Below, in pieces: positions 41,190 through 49,323 of a stretch of 64,000 bases of DNA. The position numbers and the translations under genes are program-made. Origin of the DNA: Flavobacterium sp. (GTDB lineage Bacteria; Bacteroidota; Bacteroidia; Flavobacteriales; Flavobacteriaceae); assembly GCF_004211145.1 (NCBI RefSeq), contig NZ_SEBS01000006.1, positions 62,001-126,000 on the forward strand, given 5' to 3'. The notes beneath the pieces are model-generated. The model worked only from the letters and a program-made list of their open reading frames with translations, made no database searches and was not told where the DNA came from. Within the stretch, counting starts at the first letter, position 1. The number at the start of each line of letters is the position of its first letter.

Positions 41190-43025
41190 ATGACTGCGAA
41201 AAAGCTGTTTTTCTTTATCGGACTTTTAATGTGCCAGACGATTTTGGCGCAGACCGACACCATTGCGTTGCACGACGTGACGGTTTCAGATGCGCAGTTG
41301 AAGCGTTTTTCCACGGCACAGCATGTCATTTCGCTCAATGATTCGACTTTGCGCGGCAACAGCGTTTCCCTGGCGACTTTACTCCAGTTCAATTCGGGTT
41401 TGTATATCAAGGAAAACGGCTTGGGCAGCGGCGTCGCGTCTCCGTCTTTTCGCGGTACGACGGCCCAGCAGACCGCTGTCGTTTGGAACGGCATCAACAT
41501 CAATTCGCAATTTAACGGTCAGACGGATTTTAATACGATTGCAACTTCGGGCTTCAATTCGGTCGACGTGCGATCAGGCGGCGGCAGCGTGATTTACGGC
41601 AGCAGCGCGATCGGCGGAAGCATTCACTTGAACAACGATATACGTTTCGGAAATCATTTCGAGAATACGGTGGTCGCGTCATACGGAAGTTTCGACACGA
41701 GGAATGTTTTTTATCGCGCCGACATCGGGACTGAAAAATTCGCGCTTCAGGCGACGGTTTCGCGAAATGCATCGGATAACGATTACGAATTCCCCAACGC
41801 AACGCGCGACAACATAAACGGCCAATTTGAGAATACAGGCTTGAATTTGGCTTCGGGTTATAAACTCAACGCAAAGAATTACGTGCGCTTCTACAGTCAG
41901 GTTTTCGACGGCGAGCGACATTTCCCGTTGTTGACGCCCACCGATACCAAGACGAAATATCGCGACTTCAACACGCGCAATCTGCTCGAATGGGTGAATC
42001 TGCAGACGAATTTCACGTCCAAATTCAAGTTGGCCTACTTGAATGAGAATTATACGTATTTCGGAAATGTCACGAACGATTCGCACAGTTACGGAGCGGC
42101 GGAAACGTTTATCGCGCGTTATGATTTGACGTACGAATTTGGCGCAAAAGCTTCGCTGAACGCGATCACCGATTATACCCAAACGAGCGGACGAGGCAGC
42201 GATGTCGACGATCACAGGCGCGACATCGGATCGGGCGCATTGTTGTTCAAGCATAAGGTTTTGAAAAGATTGACGTACGAAATCGGCGTGCGAAAAGAGA
42301 TTACAGGCAATTACGACAGCCCGGTTTTGTATTCGGTCGGCGCAAATTACAAGGTTGCCGATTTTTATGACATCCGATTGTCAGGCTCGCGCAATTTCCG
42401 AATCCCGACCTTCAACGATCTGTATTGGGCCGACGGCGGGAATCCCGATCTCAAGCCCGAATCGTCGTACCAAGGTGAAATCGGAAACGATTTCAAATTC
42501 AAGAACGTCACGATTTCGGTCAACGGTTATTACATGAAAATCAAGGATATGATCCAATGGCTTCCGGGAACGACGGCTTCGTGGTTTCCGCAGAACGTGA
42601 ATCGCGTCGAGGCGTATGGCGCAGAAATTGTGGCGGACGCGCAACGTCGTATCGGAAAGCATGAAATCAAGTTCAACGGTACATATTCGTACACGATTTC
42701 AGAGAACGAAAAAACGCAAAACCAATTGATTTACGTGCCGTTCCATAAAGCCACGGCGTCGATCGCTTACGGTTACCGAAAGTTTTCAGCCAACGTACAA
42801 AGCCTTTTCAATGGGGAAGTTTTTACGAGGAGCGACAATAACGAACGATATAATCTCGACGCGTATTCGGTTGCGAATGCGGGAATTGCGTACGATTTCG
42901 GAACAAAAAATACCTATCGGCTCGGTTTCCAGGTGCGCAATTTCCTCGATGCCGAATATTATACGATGGAACGCCGGCCGTATCCGGGAAGAAACTATAA
43001 CCTATCACTAATCCTAATTTTATAA
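41190..43025 (+). CDS. btuB: TonB-dependent cobalamin receptor (BtuB-like)
   Basis: A 611-residue outer-membrane receptor, about the size of E. coli BtuB. The signal peptide ends near residue 21 (CQTILAQ). A plug domain (about 30-140) contains SPSFRGTTAQQTAVVWNGI and GSSAIGGSIHL. A 22-strand barrel follows and ends with a typical terminal strand (GRNYNLSLILIL). TonB powers uptake of the bound ligand into the periplasm. The riboswitch directly upstream and the BtuG-like gene one base downstream identify B12 as substrate. Confidence 0.93.
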   Translation: MTAKKLFFFIGLLMCQTILAQTDTIALHDVTVSDAQLKRFSTAQHVISLNDSTLRGNSVSLATLLQFNSGLYIKENGLGSGVASPSFRGTTAQQTAVVWNGININSQFNGQTDFNTIATSGFNSVDVRSGGGSVIYGSSAIGGSIHLNNDIRFGNHFENTVVASYGSFDTRNVFYRADIGTEKFALQATVSRNASDNDYEFPNATRDNINGQFENTGLNLASGYKLNAKNYVRFYSQVFDGERHFPLLTPTDTKTKYRDFNTRNLLEWVNLQTNFTSKFKLAYLNENYTYFGNVTNDSHSYGAAETFIARYDLTYEFGAKASLNAITDYTQTSGRGSDVDDHRRDIGSGALLFKHKVLKRLTYEIGVRKEITGNYDSPVLYSVGANYKVADFYDIRLSGSRNFRIPTFNDLYWADGGNPDLKPESSYQGEIGNDFKFKNVTISVNGYYMKIKDMIQWLPGTTASWFPQNVNRVEAYGAEIVADAQRRIGKHEIKFNGTYSYTISENEKTQNQLIYVPFHKATASIAYGYRKFSANVQSLFNGEVFTRSDNNERYNLDAYSVANAGIAYDFGTKNTYRLGFQVRNFLDAEYYTMERRPYPGRNYNLSLILIL

Positions 43026-43026
43026 A

Positions 43027-44094
43027 ATGAAACTCAACAAACTATTTTTATCGGCAATCGCGGGCTCGCTTTTGTTCGTGTCTTGTAAAAGCGACGACGA
43101 CAATTCGGTCGTATTGCCACTCGGAAATTACGACAACGGCGTTCTGGTGCTCAACGAAGGCGGCATCGGGACTGTCACATACGTCAACAACGATTTGACG
43201 ACGACGCAACAAGATATTTTTGCTGTCGTGAACGGCGATGCGAACGATTTGGGCGCGTACGCACAATCGATGTTTTTCGACGGCGACCGCGCGTTCATCA
43301 TCTCGAATGGATCGAACAAGATCACCGTCGTAAACCGTTACACGTTCGAATACATCGGTGCGATCACGACAGGTTTGACCGTTCCGCGTTATGGAGTCGT
43401 GTTCGACGGAAAGGCGTACGTGACGAATTCGAACACATTCGGAAGCGACACGAATCCCACAGGTTTTACCGATGATTTCATCGCTGTGATCGATTTGGGA
43501 AGTCTTGCCCTTGAAGATCCGATCGCGGTGAACAACCAGGCGGAACGTCTTGTCGTCAACAACGGAAAATTATACGTTTCAGGAGGTTTTTACGGTTCGG
43601 GAACTGATTTGACAGTAATCGACGCAGCCACGAAATCGGTCGTTTCGACGATTACAGTTGGCGAATCTCCAAACTCGCTTGAGGTCGACAACGGCGTGTT
43701 GTATGTGCTTTGTTCAGGTTACACAGGTCCAAGCAAGATCGTAAAGGTAAGTTTGTCGACCGATACGGTTACGAGTGAAGTCCCGTTCGCGATTTCGATG
43801 GGTAATGCTCAGAATCTTGACATCGAATCGGGAAAATTGTATTTCACGGTCGGGCCGAAAATCTACGAATTCAACACGACAACGACGTCAGTGATCGACA
43901 CGCCGTTCATTAGTACCGGGTCGACTTCGAACTATATCGGATATGGTTTCGCGGTGAACGACGGGAAAATTTACATCTCGGAAGCGGCCGACGATTTTTC
44001 TTCGGACGGACGTATTTTGGTGTATTCGACGGGAACGGCCCAATTGGCTGACCTGGCCGTTGGTTTGGGACCGAACGGTTTCTACTTCAACTAA
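43027..44094 (+). CDS. btuG: Surface beta-propeller lipoprotein, BtuG-like
   Basis: A 355-residue lipoprotein with a lipobox ending in SLLFVSC (Cys about 20), followed by an acidic KSDDDN stretch that may act as a surface-export signal. The rest is a YncE/DUF5074-type beta-propeller (VLNEGGIGTVTYVNNDL, VINRYTFEY-like VVNRYTFEYIG, TISEA-type blades). In Bacteroides thetaiotaomicron, BtuG is a surface propeller lipoprotein that binds B12 very tightly and hands it to BtuB. The shared riboswitch operon, lipoprotein signal, length and fold all fit BtuG. The assignment is by context and fold; I have not aligned the ligand residues. Confidence 0.82.
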   Translation: MKLNKLFLSAIAGSLLFVSCKSDDDNSVVLPLGNYDNGVLVLNEGGIGTVTYVNNDLTTTQQDIFAVVNGDANDLGAYAQSMFFDGDRAFIISNGSNKITVVNRYTFEYIGAITTGLTVPRYGVVFDGKAYVTNSNTFGSDTNPTGFTDDFIAVIDLGSLALEDPIAVNNQAERLVVNNGKLYVSGGFYGSGTDLTVIDAATKSVVSTITVGESPNSLEVDNGVLYVLCSGYTGPSKIVKVSLSTDTVTSEVPFAISMGNAQNLDIESGKLYFTVGPKIYEFNTTTTSVIDTPFISTGSTSNYIGYGFAVNDGKIYISEAADDFSSDGRILVYSTGTAQLADLAVGLGPNGFYFN

Positions 44095-44109
44095 GAATAA
44101 AATTTTTAG

Positions 44110-44156
44110 AAAAAGCCCGGATTATCACTGATCGCAAGTGATGATCCGGGTTTTTT
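44110..44156 (+). terminator. Terminator of btuB-btuG
   Basis: AAAAGCCCGGAT-ATCACT (44111-44129) pairs with AGTGAT-ATCCGGGTTTTTT (44136-44156) around a GATCGC loop, an 18-bp stem with T runs on both strands. It also suits the convergent amidase gene ending at 44173. Confidence 0.92.
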
Positions 44157-44172
44157 CAATTGAGAAATAACG

Positions 44173-44793
44173 TTATTTCACTTCATTTATCCATTCGAGG
44201 ATCGTCGTCGCGATTTTTTGTTGTTCCTGATCCGACGTCAAATACTTGCGGTCGTTGTAATTCGTGATATAACCCAATTCGAGCAACACAGTCGGCGCGT
44301 TTGAATTTTTGAGGATGTAAAACGGCGCTTCCTGGATTCGGCCGATTTCAAAACTGTGTTTCTCCGACAATTTTTCACCGAGTTTCCCGGCCAGCGAAAA
44401 TGACTTTTGCTTTTCGACATTGTCTTTCCCGACGTACATTCCGACGCCCGACTTGAATTCTGACGGATTCGCTTCGACGTGCAACGACAACACGACATCA
44501 GGATGCAAGGCATTGATCATTTGAGTGCGGTCTTTGAGTTCGGTGAACGTGTCCGAATCTCTCGTCAGATGGATTTCCACGTTCGCGTTTTTGTTTAGCG
44601 CTTTGATTTTCTTCGAGATTTGTTCGGTTATCATTTTTTCGGAAATTGCATCGTGCGTTGCTCCGAAATCTTTTCCGCCATGACCTGCATCGATAACGAT
44701 CACCAATTTATCGCCGCTGTTTTTTGCGGGAACCACGAACGCGAAAGATGCCAAGGCGGCAGTCGCGATCAATACTTTGAATTTGTTTTTCAT
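44173..44793 (-). CDS. N-acetylmuramoyl-L-alanine amidase (Amidase_3)
   Basis: A 206-residue exported zinc amidase that cuts the bond between muramic acid and L-Ala in peptidoglycan. A signal peptide ends near residue 26. The core runs from VIVIDAGHGGKDFGA (first zinc His) through a Glu in EKMITEQI, SLHVEAN (zinc His) to VLLELGYITN, whose Glu is the catalytic residue. It is close to the minimal catalytic domain, with no SPOR, LysM or AMIN domain. It follows a paralogue by 21 bases, probably in one transcript. Confidence 0.92.
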   Translation of the reverse strand: MKNKFKVLIATAALASFAFVVPAKNSGDKLVIVIDAGHGGKDFGATHDAISEKMITEQISKKIKALNKNANVEIHLTRDSDTFTELKDRTQMINALHPDVVLSLHVEANPSEFKSGVGMYVGKDNVEKQKSFSLAGKLGEKLSEKHSFEIGRIQEAPFYILKNSNAPTVLLELGYITNYNDRKYLTSDQEQQKIATTILEWINEVK

Positions 44794-44814
44794 GAGATAG
44801 GTTTTAAGTTGGAC

Positions 44815-45438
44815 TTATTTCAGATCGTTCACACATTCCAGAATGGTGCGCGCGATGCGGCTTTGCTGTTTGTCGTCGGTCAGATAATGTCGGTCGAAAT
44901 CGTTCGACAAGTAACCGAGCTGCAATACGATTCCCGGCGCTTCCGACTTTGAAAGCACGAAAAACGGCGCTTCCTGAATCTCATCGACTTTGAAATCATG
45001 GTTTTTTCGGATGCGGTCGCCGAGTTTCCTGGCGAGCAAAGAAGCGCGTTCCTTCGACGTATTTTCTTTTGCGACGTAGAGCGTGACGCCCGATTTTTCA
45101 GGATTCAAACTGCTTCCGACATGCAAGGAAATCACGATATCGGGTTTCGTCGTATTGATGATGTCGGTGCGTTGCTGCAGCGTTACCGGAATGTCGGCCG
45201 GACGCGTGAGCGTGATGTTAACGTTTTCGCTGCGGTTCATATCCTTGATTTTCTTGGTGATCTGGGCTACGATTTCCTTCTCGGAATAGCCCTCGAATTG
45301 AGCTCCGGCGTCGTTTCCACCGTGGCCGGCGTCGATTACGATCTGGATTTTTTTCGGGTCTTCGAACTTTTCATGTCGGGCAAAGCCAAAGCTAATGGCG
45401 ATGATTCCCGCGGCGATGAAGGCGAGTGACTTTTTCAT
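44815..45438 (-). CDS. Amidase_3 paralogue lacking the catalytic Glu
   Basis: A 207-residue exported paralogue of the amidase downstream. It retains VIDAGHGGNDAGA, the Glu of EKEIVAQI and SLHVGSS, so the zinc site looks intact. The catalytic position reads IVLQLGYLSN: Gln (CAG) stands where active amidases have Glu. This single change would be expected to abolish or strongly reduce hydrolysis, leaving a possible peptidoglycan-binding or regulatory role (inference). It is the first gene of the pair. A 6-bp-arm palindrome lies 37 bases upstream of its start. Confidence 0.88.
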   Translation of the reverse strand: MKKSLAFIAAGIIAISFGFARHEKFEDPKKIQIVIDAGHGGNDAGAQFEGYSEKEIVAQITKKIKDMNRSENVNITLTRPADIPVTLQQRTDIINTTKPDIVISLHVGSSLNPEKSGVTLYVAKENTSKERASLLARKLGDRIRKNHDFKVDEIQEAPFFVLSKSEAPGIVLQLGYLSNDFDRHYLTDDKQQSRIARTILECVNDLK

Positions 45439-45474
45439 GATGCGGTTGTTTGGTTAGATGTTAACGCGTCAATT

Positions 45475-45491
45475 CTTGCATTAATTGCAAG
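45475..45491. promoter_or_regulatory. Palindrome upstream of the amidase pair
   Basis: CTTGCA-TTAAT-TGCAAG is a 17-base interrupted palindrome with perfect 6-base arms, upstream of the amidase start at 45438. It could be an operator. The rest of the 190-base gap holds no recognisable gene or exact promoter. Confidence 0.3.
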
Positions 45492-45629
45492 TACCGTATA
45501 AAATGAAAGGCCTGGAAGTTTGTTAAAATGCAGTTTTCAACAATCTTTTGAACTGGACCGAATTGGTTTTCATCACGTTGGAAATAAAAGTGCAACGAGA
45601 CGCGGCGCTTAATCCTAAGTGTTTAAAAC

Positions 45630-47069
45630 TTAAAATCGTACCGGTAAATTCGCACGTTTGTCGGTAAACATCTGGTCGCGCAAACCATCGAGCGATTTCG
45701 AGTCCTTGAAATGCGTGAATGTTTTTTCGGGGTTTTGAGGCAAGCGTCGTCCGTCGCCCGTGATCAGACCGATAGCCGTGGAAAGCAAAGGTTCGTTCGC
45801 ATCGCCGAGTTCGCCCATGTTCGAAAGGTTTTCCAAAAGCGCGTTGTCGGGCGTCAAACCATTGAAATAATCACCGAAGCCTGCTCCGTTTACCGTTTTT
45901 AGCACGATTGGCTGCATCGCGTAGAAATGCGTTTTGTCGGCGCCTTCCTTGTCGAACGAAGCCGAATCGTATAACGTGATAGAACCGACGTTTTTGCCCG
46001 TCGTCACATCGCCGATCACAACGACATTCACGTACGGTTCCAGGCCGTTGATCAACAATTCGCTCGCCGACGCCGTACTTCTGGAAGTCAGGATGTAAAC
46101 GGTCGTCATGTTTAATTTGTTGATCGAATTCCCGTCGATGTCGTTCACGAAACGGTTGATCAGGTTCTCGGGATTGTGGTCGTTGTAATAGTCCTGGAGT
46201 TTCGGATTCCATTGCTCGCGCGCGAAAACCTGACCCGTGAATTGGCCCGTGATCATACTCGCGAGATAGCTTGCCGTGCGGATCGAGCCGCCTGAATTGT
46301 AGCGCAGGTCCAATACGAAATCGGTGATGTTTTGCGATTTTAAGTTGCCAAACGCGTGATTAAGTGCCAAATCGTAATTCGGATAAAAACCGTTGTACAT
46401 TAGGTAGCCGATCCTGTGTGTCCCGACTTCGATAACCGTGTTTTCATATACAGGATTTTCCGACAAAACTTCCTTCGTCAACGAAACCGATTCTCCATTC
46501 GGCGTGATGTTTCCGTTGTCGTAATCGGCGAGGTTAAGCGTGTAGGTTTCGTTCGCAAGCAATTCCTGGTAATTGTCCACGGTTAGCGGCGTTCCGTTTA
46601 CGGCGTAGAAGATGTCGCCTCTTGCAATGTTCTTGTCTGAAGCGTCGGAATTCGGTAAAATGTAACGAACCCAACCGAAAATCTCGGTCGTGCTTCCCGA
46701 TTTGTAGCGCAGCCCGAAATCGACGCCGTTGTTTTTCGTCGTGCCTGAAAGAATGCCTTCGAGGACTCGGTAATCGGAATAGATGACGCTGAATCGGTCG
46801 ATCGAATTGTCGATACGTAAATCCTGGAACAGTTGGATCGGATCATTTTTAGTTGTGAGCCAATCGTTGAGGTCGGATTGGTTGGCGAAACGGTCGTCGG
46901 CCAAATCGGGCGAATCTTCCTGCCACAAATAATAAAGGTTCATGCCTTTCCACACGAAATCTTGGATGCGGATGTTTTTGGGCACGTGATTGGAATCGTC
47001 GGTTTGGCAACCTTGGAATCCGCCGAGGCAAATAACGAAAAGCAAAATTATGGAAAAGGATTTTTTCAT
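45630..47069 (-). CDS. S41-family C-terminal processing peptidase, lipoprotein
   Basis: A 479-residue lipoprotein (lipobox LGGFQGC, Cys21). An N-terminal helical cap (about 35-100) is followed by a PDZ-like segment (about 110-200, IARGDIFYAVNG) and the S41 catalytic core (about 210-400). The core has FVLDLRYNSGG, STASASELLINGL with the likely nucleophile S334, and GDVTTGKNVGS with the likely general base K359. Family members cut proteins at their C-termini outside the cytoplasm; the target is unknown. The gene stands alone, divergent from the ECF sigma operon. Confidence 0.9.
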   Translation of the reverse strand: MKKSFSIILLFVICLGGFQGCQTDDSNHVPKNIRIQDFVWKGMNLYYLWQEDSPDLADDRFANQSDLNDWLTTKNDPIQLFQDLRIDNSIDRFSVIYSDYRVLEGILSGTTKNNGVDFGLRYKSGSTTEIFGWVRYILPNSDASDKNIARGDIFYAVNGTPLTVDNYQELLANETYTLNLADYDNGNITPNGESVSLTKEVLSENPVYENTVIEVGTHRIGYLMYNGFYPNYDLALNHAFGNLKSQNITDFVLDLRYNSGGSIRTASYLASMITGQFTGQVFAREQWNPKLQDYYNDHNPENLINRFVNDIDGNSINKLNMTTVYILTSRSTASASELLINGLEPYVNVVVIGDVTTGKNVGSITLYDSASFDKEGADKTHFYAMQPIVLKTVNGAGFGDYFNGLTPDNALLENLSNMGELGDANEPLLSTAIGLITGDGRRLPQNPEKTFTHFKDSKSLDGLRDQMFTDKRANLPVRF

Positions 47070-47236
47070 GGCAAAGATTTTACGCGTGATCGCTCTGTAA
47101 AGTACGGATTTTAAAGCTTTCGGGTTTCAATGCGAATGTGTAAATTTAAATCAAACGAAAAAAAATCCAACGGGTTTGTAACAAAAAAAAACAAGCATCG
47201 TCTGGCCTTTATAATCGATCAAAAAACAATCACACT

Positions 47237-47746
47237 ATGAACCAGCATGAGTTCATGAAATTAGTAAATCCGTTCAAGGACAAAGTCTTCCGGGTCGCCA
47301 AAAGGCTGCTCGTTAGCACGGAGGAAGCCGAAGATGCCACACAAGAAGTCCTCGTCAAACTCTGGAACAAGAACGATAGTCTGGAACAATACAACAGCGT
47401 CGAAGCGTTGGCCATGACGATGACCAAGAATTACTGCCTCGACCAGCTCAAGAGCAAACGCGCCGGGAATCTTAAAATTGTACACAACAATTTTACCGAT
47501 CGTGAAGCGCCGCTCCAAAAGCAAGTGGAAGACCGCGACAATTGGAGTTGGGTAGAGAAGGCGATGAATACATTGCCCGAACAGCAAAAATTGATCGTCC
47601 AATTACGGGACGTCGAACAATACGAGTATGAAGAAATCGCCGAAATGCTCGAAATGAACGAAACCGCCATACGGGTTGCGTTGTCAAGGGCGAGGAAAAC
47701 GATCACAGAATTTATGACAAAAACACACAGCTATGGAATTGCATAA
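47237..47746 (+). CDS. ECF RNA polymerase sigma factor
   Basis: A 169-residue sigma-70 family protein with region 2 (about 8-75, AEDATQEVLVKLWNKND) and region 4 (about 110-160, LPEQQKLIVQLRDVEQYEYE followed by EIAEMLEMNETAIRVALSRAR). It directs RNA polymerase to a limited set of promoters. The next gene overlaps by 14 bases and encodes a single-pass membrane protein, the usual place for an anti-sigma factor. Two DUF4252 proteins complete the operon. Confidence 0.92.
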   Translation: MNQHEFMKLVNPFKDKVFRVAKRLLVSTEEAEDATQEVLVKLWNKNDSLEQYNSVEALAMTMTKNYCLDQLKSKRAGNLKIVHNNFTDREAPLQKQVEDRDNWSWVEKAMNTLPEQQKLIVQLRDVEQYEYEEIAEMLEMNETAIRVALSRARKTITEFMTKTHSYGIA

Positions 47747-48182
47747 AATAGAATCATTACTAGAAAAATACTTTGAAGGGGAAACGACCATCGCCCAGGA
47801 AAACGAGTTGAAAGACTATTTTTCCTCCCAAGATGTTGCGCAGCATCTCGAGCAGTACAGGCCGATGTTCGGTTACTTCGTCAAAGCCAGGGAACAACAA
47901 TTCGAGCAGACCTTGCCATTACAACCCAGAAAACGAAACGTCGTGAAATGGCTTTCGGTAGCCGCATCGGTTGTTGTCCTGTTAGGCGTAGGAACGTTTG
48001 CCTACAACAGCATGCAAACGGCACCAAAAGAAGATTTGGGCACCTACGACGATCCTGAAATCGCCTTCCGCGAAACCCAAAAAGCACTTGATCTGCTTGC
48101 AGGCCACGTGAACACGGGAGTGGAAAGCGTAGAATACATCAACGAGTACGAAGCACAAAAAAATTTAGTTTTCAAAAATTAA
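47733..48182 (+). CDS. Single-pass membrane protein, putative anti-sigma factor
   Basis: A 149-residue protein with a helical, acidic N-terminal part (1-65) that faces the cytoplasm, one transmembrane helix (72-90, WLSVAASVVVLLGVGTFAY) and a short outer domain. This is the topology of anti-sigma factors. The N-terminal ELHKIESLLEKYFEGETT resembles the zinc-free anti-sigma start seen in Bacteroidetes. No conserved anti-sigma motif is certain, so the role rests on topology and on the 14-base overlap with the sigma gene. Confidence 0.72.
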   Translation: MELHKIESLLEKYFEGETTIAQENELKDYFSSQDVAQHLEQYRPMFGYFVKAREQQFEQTLPLQPRKRNVVKWLSVAASVVVLLGVGTFAYNSMQTAPKEDLGTYDDPEIAFRETQKALDLLAGHVNTGVESVEYINEYEAQKNLVFKN

Positions 48183-48194
48183 TTTCCTAATACC

Positions 48195-48728
48195 ATGAAA
48201 AAGTTAATCCTTATTGCAATAGTCGCTTTGATGCCGACACTGTTTTACGCCCAAACCGCATTCGATAAATTCGACGGACAGGACGATGTGACTGCGGTAG
48301 TAGTCAACAAAAAAATGTTCAAGATGATGGGCGAAGTCAAAAACAAGGAATCCCAGCAATATTTGAACCTGATCAAGAAACTCGACAACTTGAAAGTGTT
48401 TACGACACAGAGTACGAGAGTTACTTCGGAGATGAAAGTTACGGCCGAAAAATACATCAAGTCAGCCGGTCTTGAAGAATTGATGCGTGTCACCGAGAAA
48501 GGACAGAACATCAAAATCCTCGTGAAATCAGGCGCTTCTGAAACCCAGGTTAAAGAGTTGCTCATGTTCATCGAAGGCAGCGGCAAGAACGAAACCGTGC
48601 TGATGTCACTTACAGGAGATTTCGATTTGAACGACATCTCATTGCTTACCGATAAAATGAACCTTCCCGGAGGCGACGATCTAAAAAAGGCCACAAAAGG
48701 CAGCAAAGGCCCAAAAGGCGGTAAATAA
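48195..48728 (+). CDS. Secreted DUF4252 protein
   Basis: A 177-residue exported protein with a signal peptide (MKKLILIAIVALMPTLFYAQ). The DUF4252 core is visible (FDKFDGQDDVTAVVVNKKMF; VLMSLTGDFDLNDISLLTDKM). The tail is a low-complexity Lys/Gly stretch (KKATKGSKGPKGGK). The domain has no known function. The gene lies 12 bases after the anti-sigma-like gene and 6 bases before a second DUF4252 gene, so all four are one operon. Confidence 0.85.
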   Translation: MKKLILIAIVALMPTLFYAQTAFDKFDGQDDVTAVVVNKKMFKMMGEVKNKESQQYLNLIKKLDNLKVFTTQSTRVTSEMKVTAEKYIKSAGLEELMRVTEKGQNIKILVKSGASETQVKELLMFIEGSGKNETVLMSLTGDFDLNDISLLTDKMNLPGGDDLKKATKGSKGPKGGK

Positions 48729-48734
48729 TCAGTC

Positions 48735-49277
48735 ATGAAAAAGTTCCTTCCTTTCGCGCTCGCACTGTTGTTTTTGACAGCTTGCAGTTCCGAGCCTTCG
48801 CTACAGAAATATTTCGTGGAGAAGTCTGAGAAACCAAATTTCGTCTCGGCTGACATTTCACCATCAATCCTAAACGTAAAGCCCGAATTGCTTACTTCAG
48901 AGCAACAGAATGCGCTCAAGACGTTCAAGAAAATGAATGTGCTCGCGTTCCAAAAGAACGATTCGAACGCGACGAGTTACGATGCCGAGTCGGCGAAAGT
49001 GAAAGAAATTCTCAAAGACGAGAAATATCAGGAACTCATGCATTTCGGGTCGGGTAAAGACGGTGGATCGATCAGTTTCGTCGGGTCGGAATCGCACATA
49101 GATGAATTCGTGCTGTTCGCCAACCGAAAAGAAAATGGTTTTGCAGTCGTCCGCGTCCTTGGCGACGACATGACGCCCGACGGAATCCTGCAAATGGTTT
49201 CGCTGCTTCAGAGTTCAAACTTGGATCTCGACCAGCTCAAACCGTTGCAGCAAATCATTTCAAACAACAAAAAGTAA
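48735..49277 (+). CDS. DUF4252 lipoprotein
   Basis: A 180-residue lipoprotein (lipobox LLFLTAC, Cys about 17) with a DUF4252-type body (DEFVLFANRKENGFAVVRVL; LQMVSLLQSSNLDLDQL). It is a diverged relative of the preceding secreted protein, differing in being lipid-anchored. It is the last gene of the sigma operon, followed by a terminator. Function unknown. Confidence 0.85.
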   Translation: MKKFLPFALALLFLTACSSEPSLQKYFVEKSEKPNFVSADISPSILNVKPELLTSEQQNALKTFKKMNVLAFQKNDSNATSYDAESAKVKEILKDEKYQELMHFGSGKDGGSISFVGSESHIDEFVLFANRKENGFAVVRVLGDDMTPDGILQMVSLLQSSNLDLDQLKPLQQIISNNKK

Positions 49278-49294
49278 AAGGTTAGTTATAAACG

Positions 49295-49323
49295 AAAAAG
49301 CGCTCCAAAAGGGCGCTTTTTTC
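49295..49323. terminator. Bidirectional terminator between the sigma operon and the MerR gene
   Basis: AAAAAGCGC and GCGCTTTTTT pair around CTCCAAAAGG, with T runs on both strands. It overlaps the last bases of the convergent MerR gene. Confidence 0.8.

Noticed and set aside
44173..44793. Inactive amidase because SLHVEAN differs from the usual SLHANA
   Set aside because: Zinc His and the catalytic Glu (VLLELG) are present, so this copy should be active; only the paralogue lacks the Glu.
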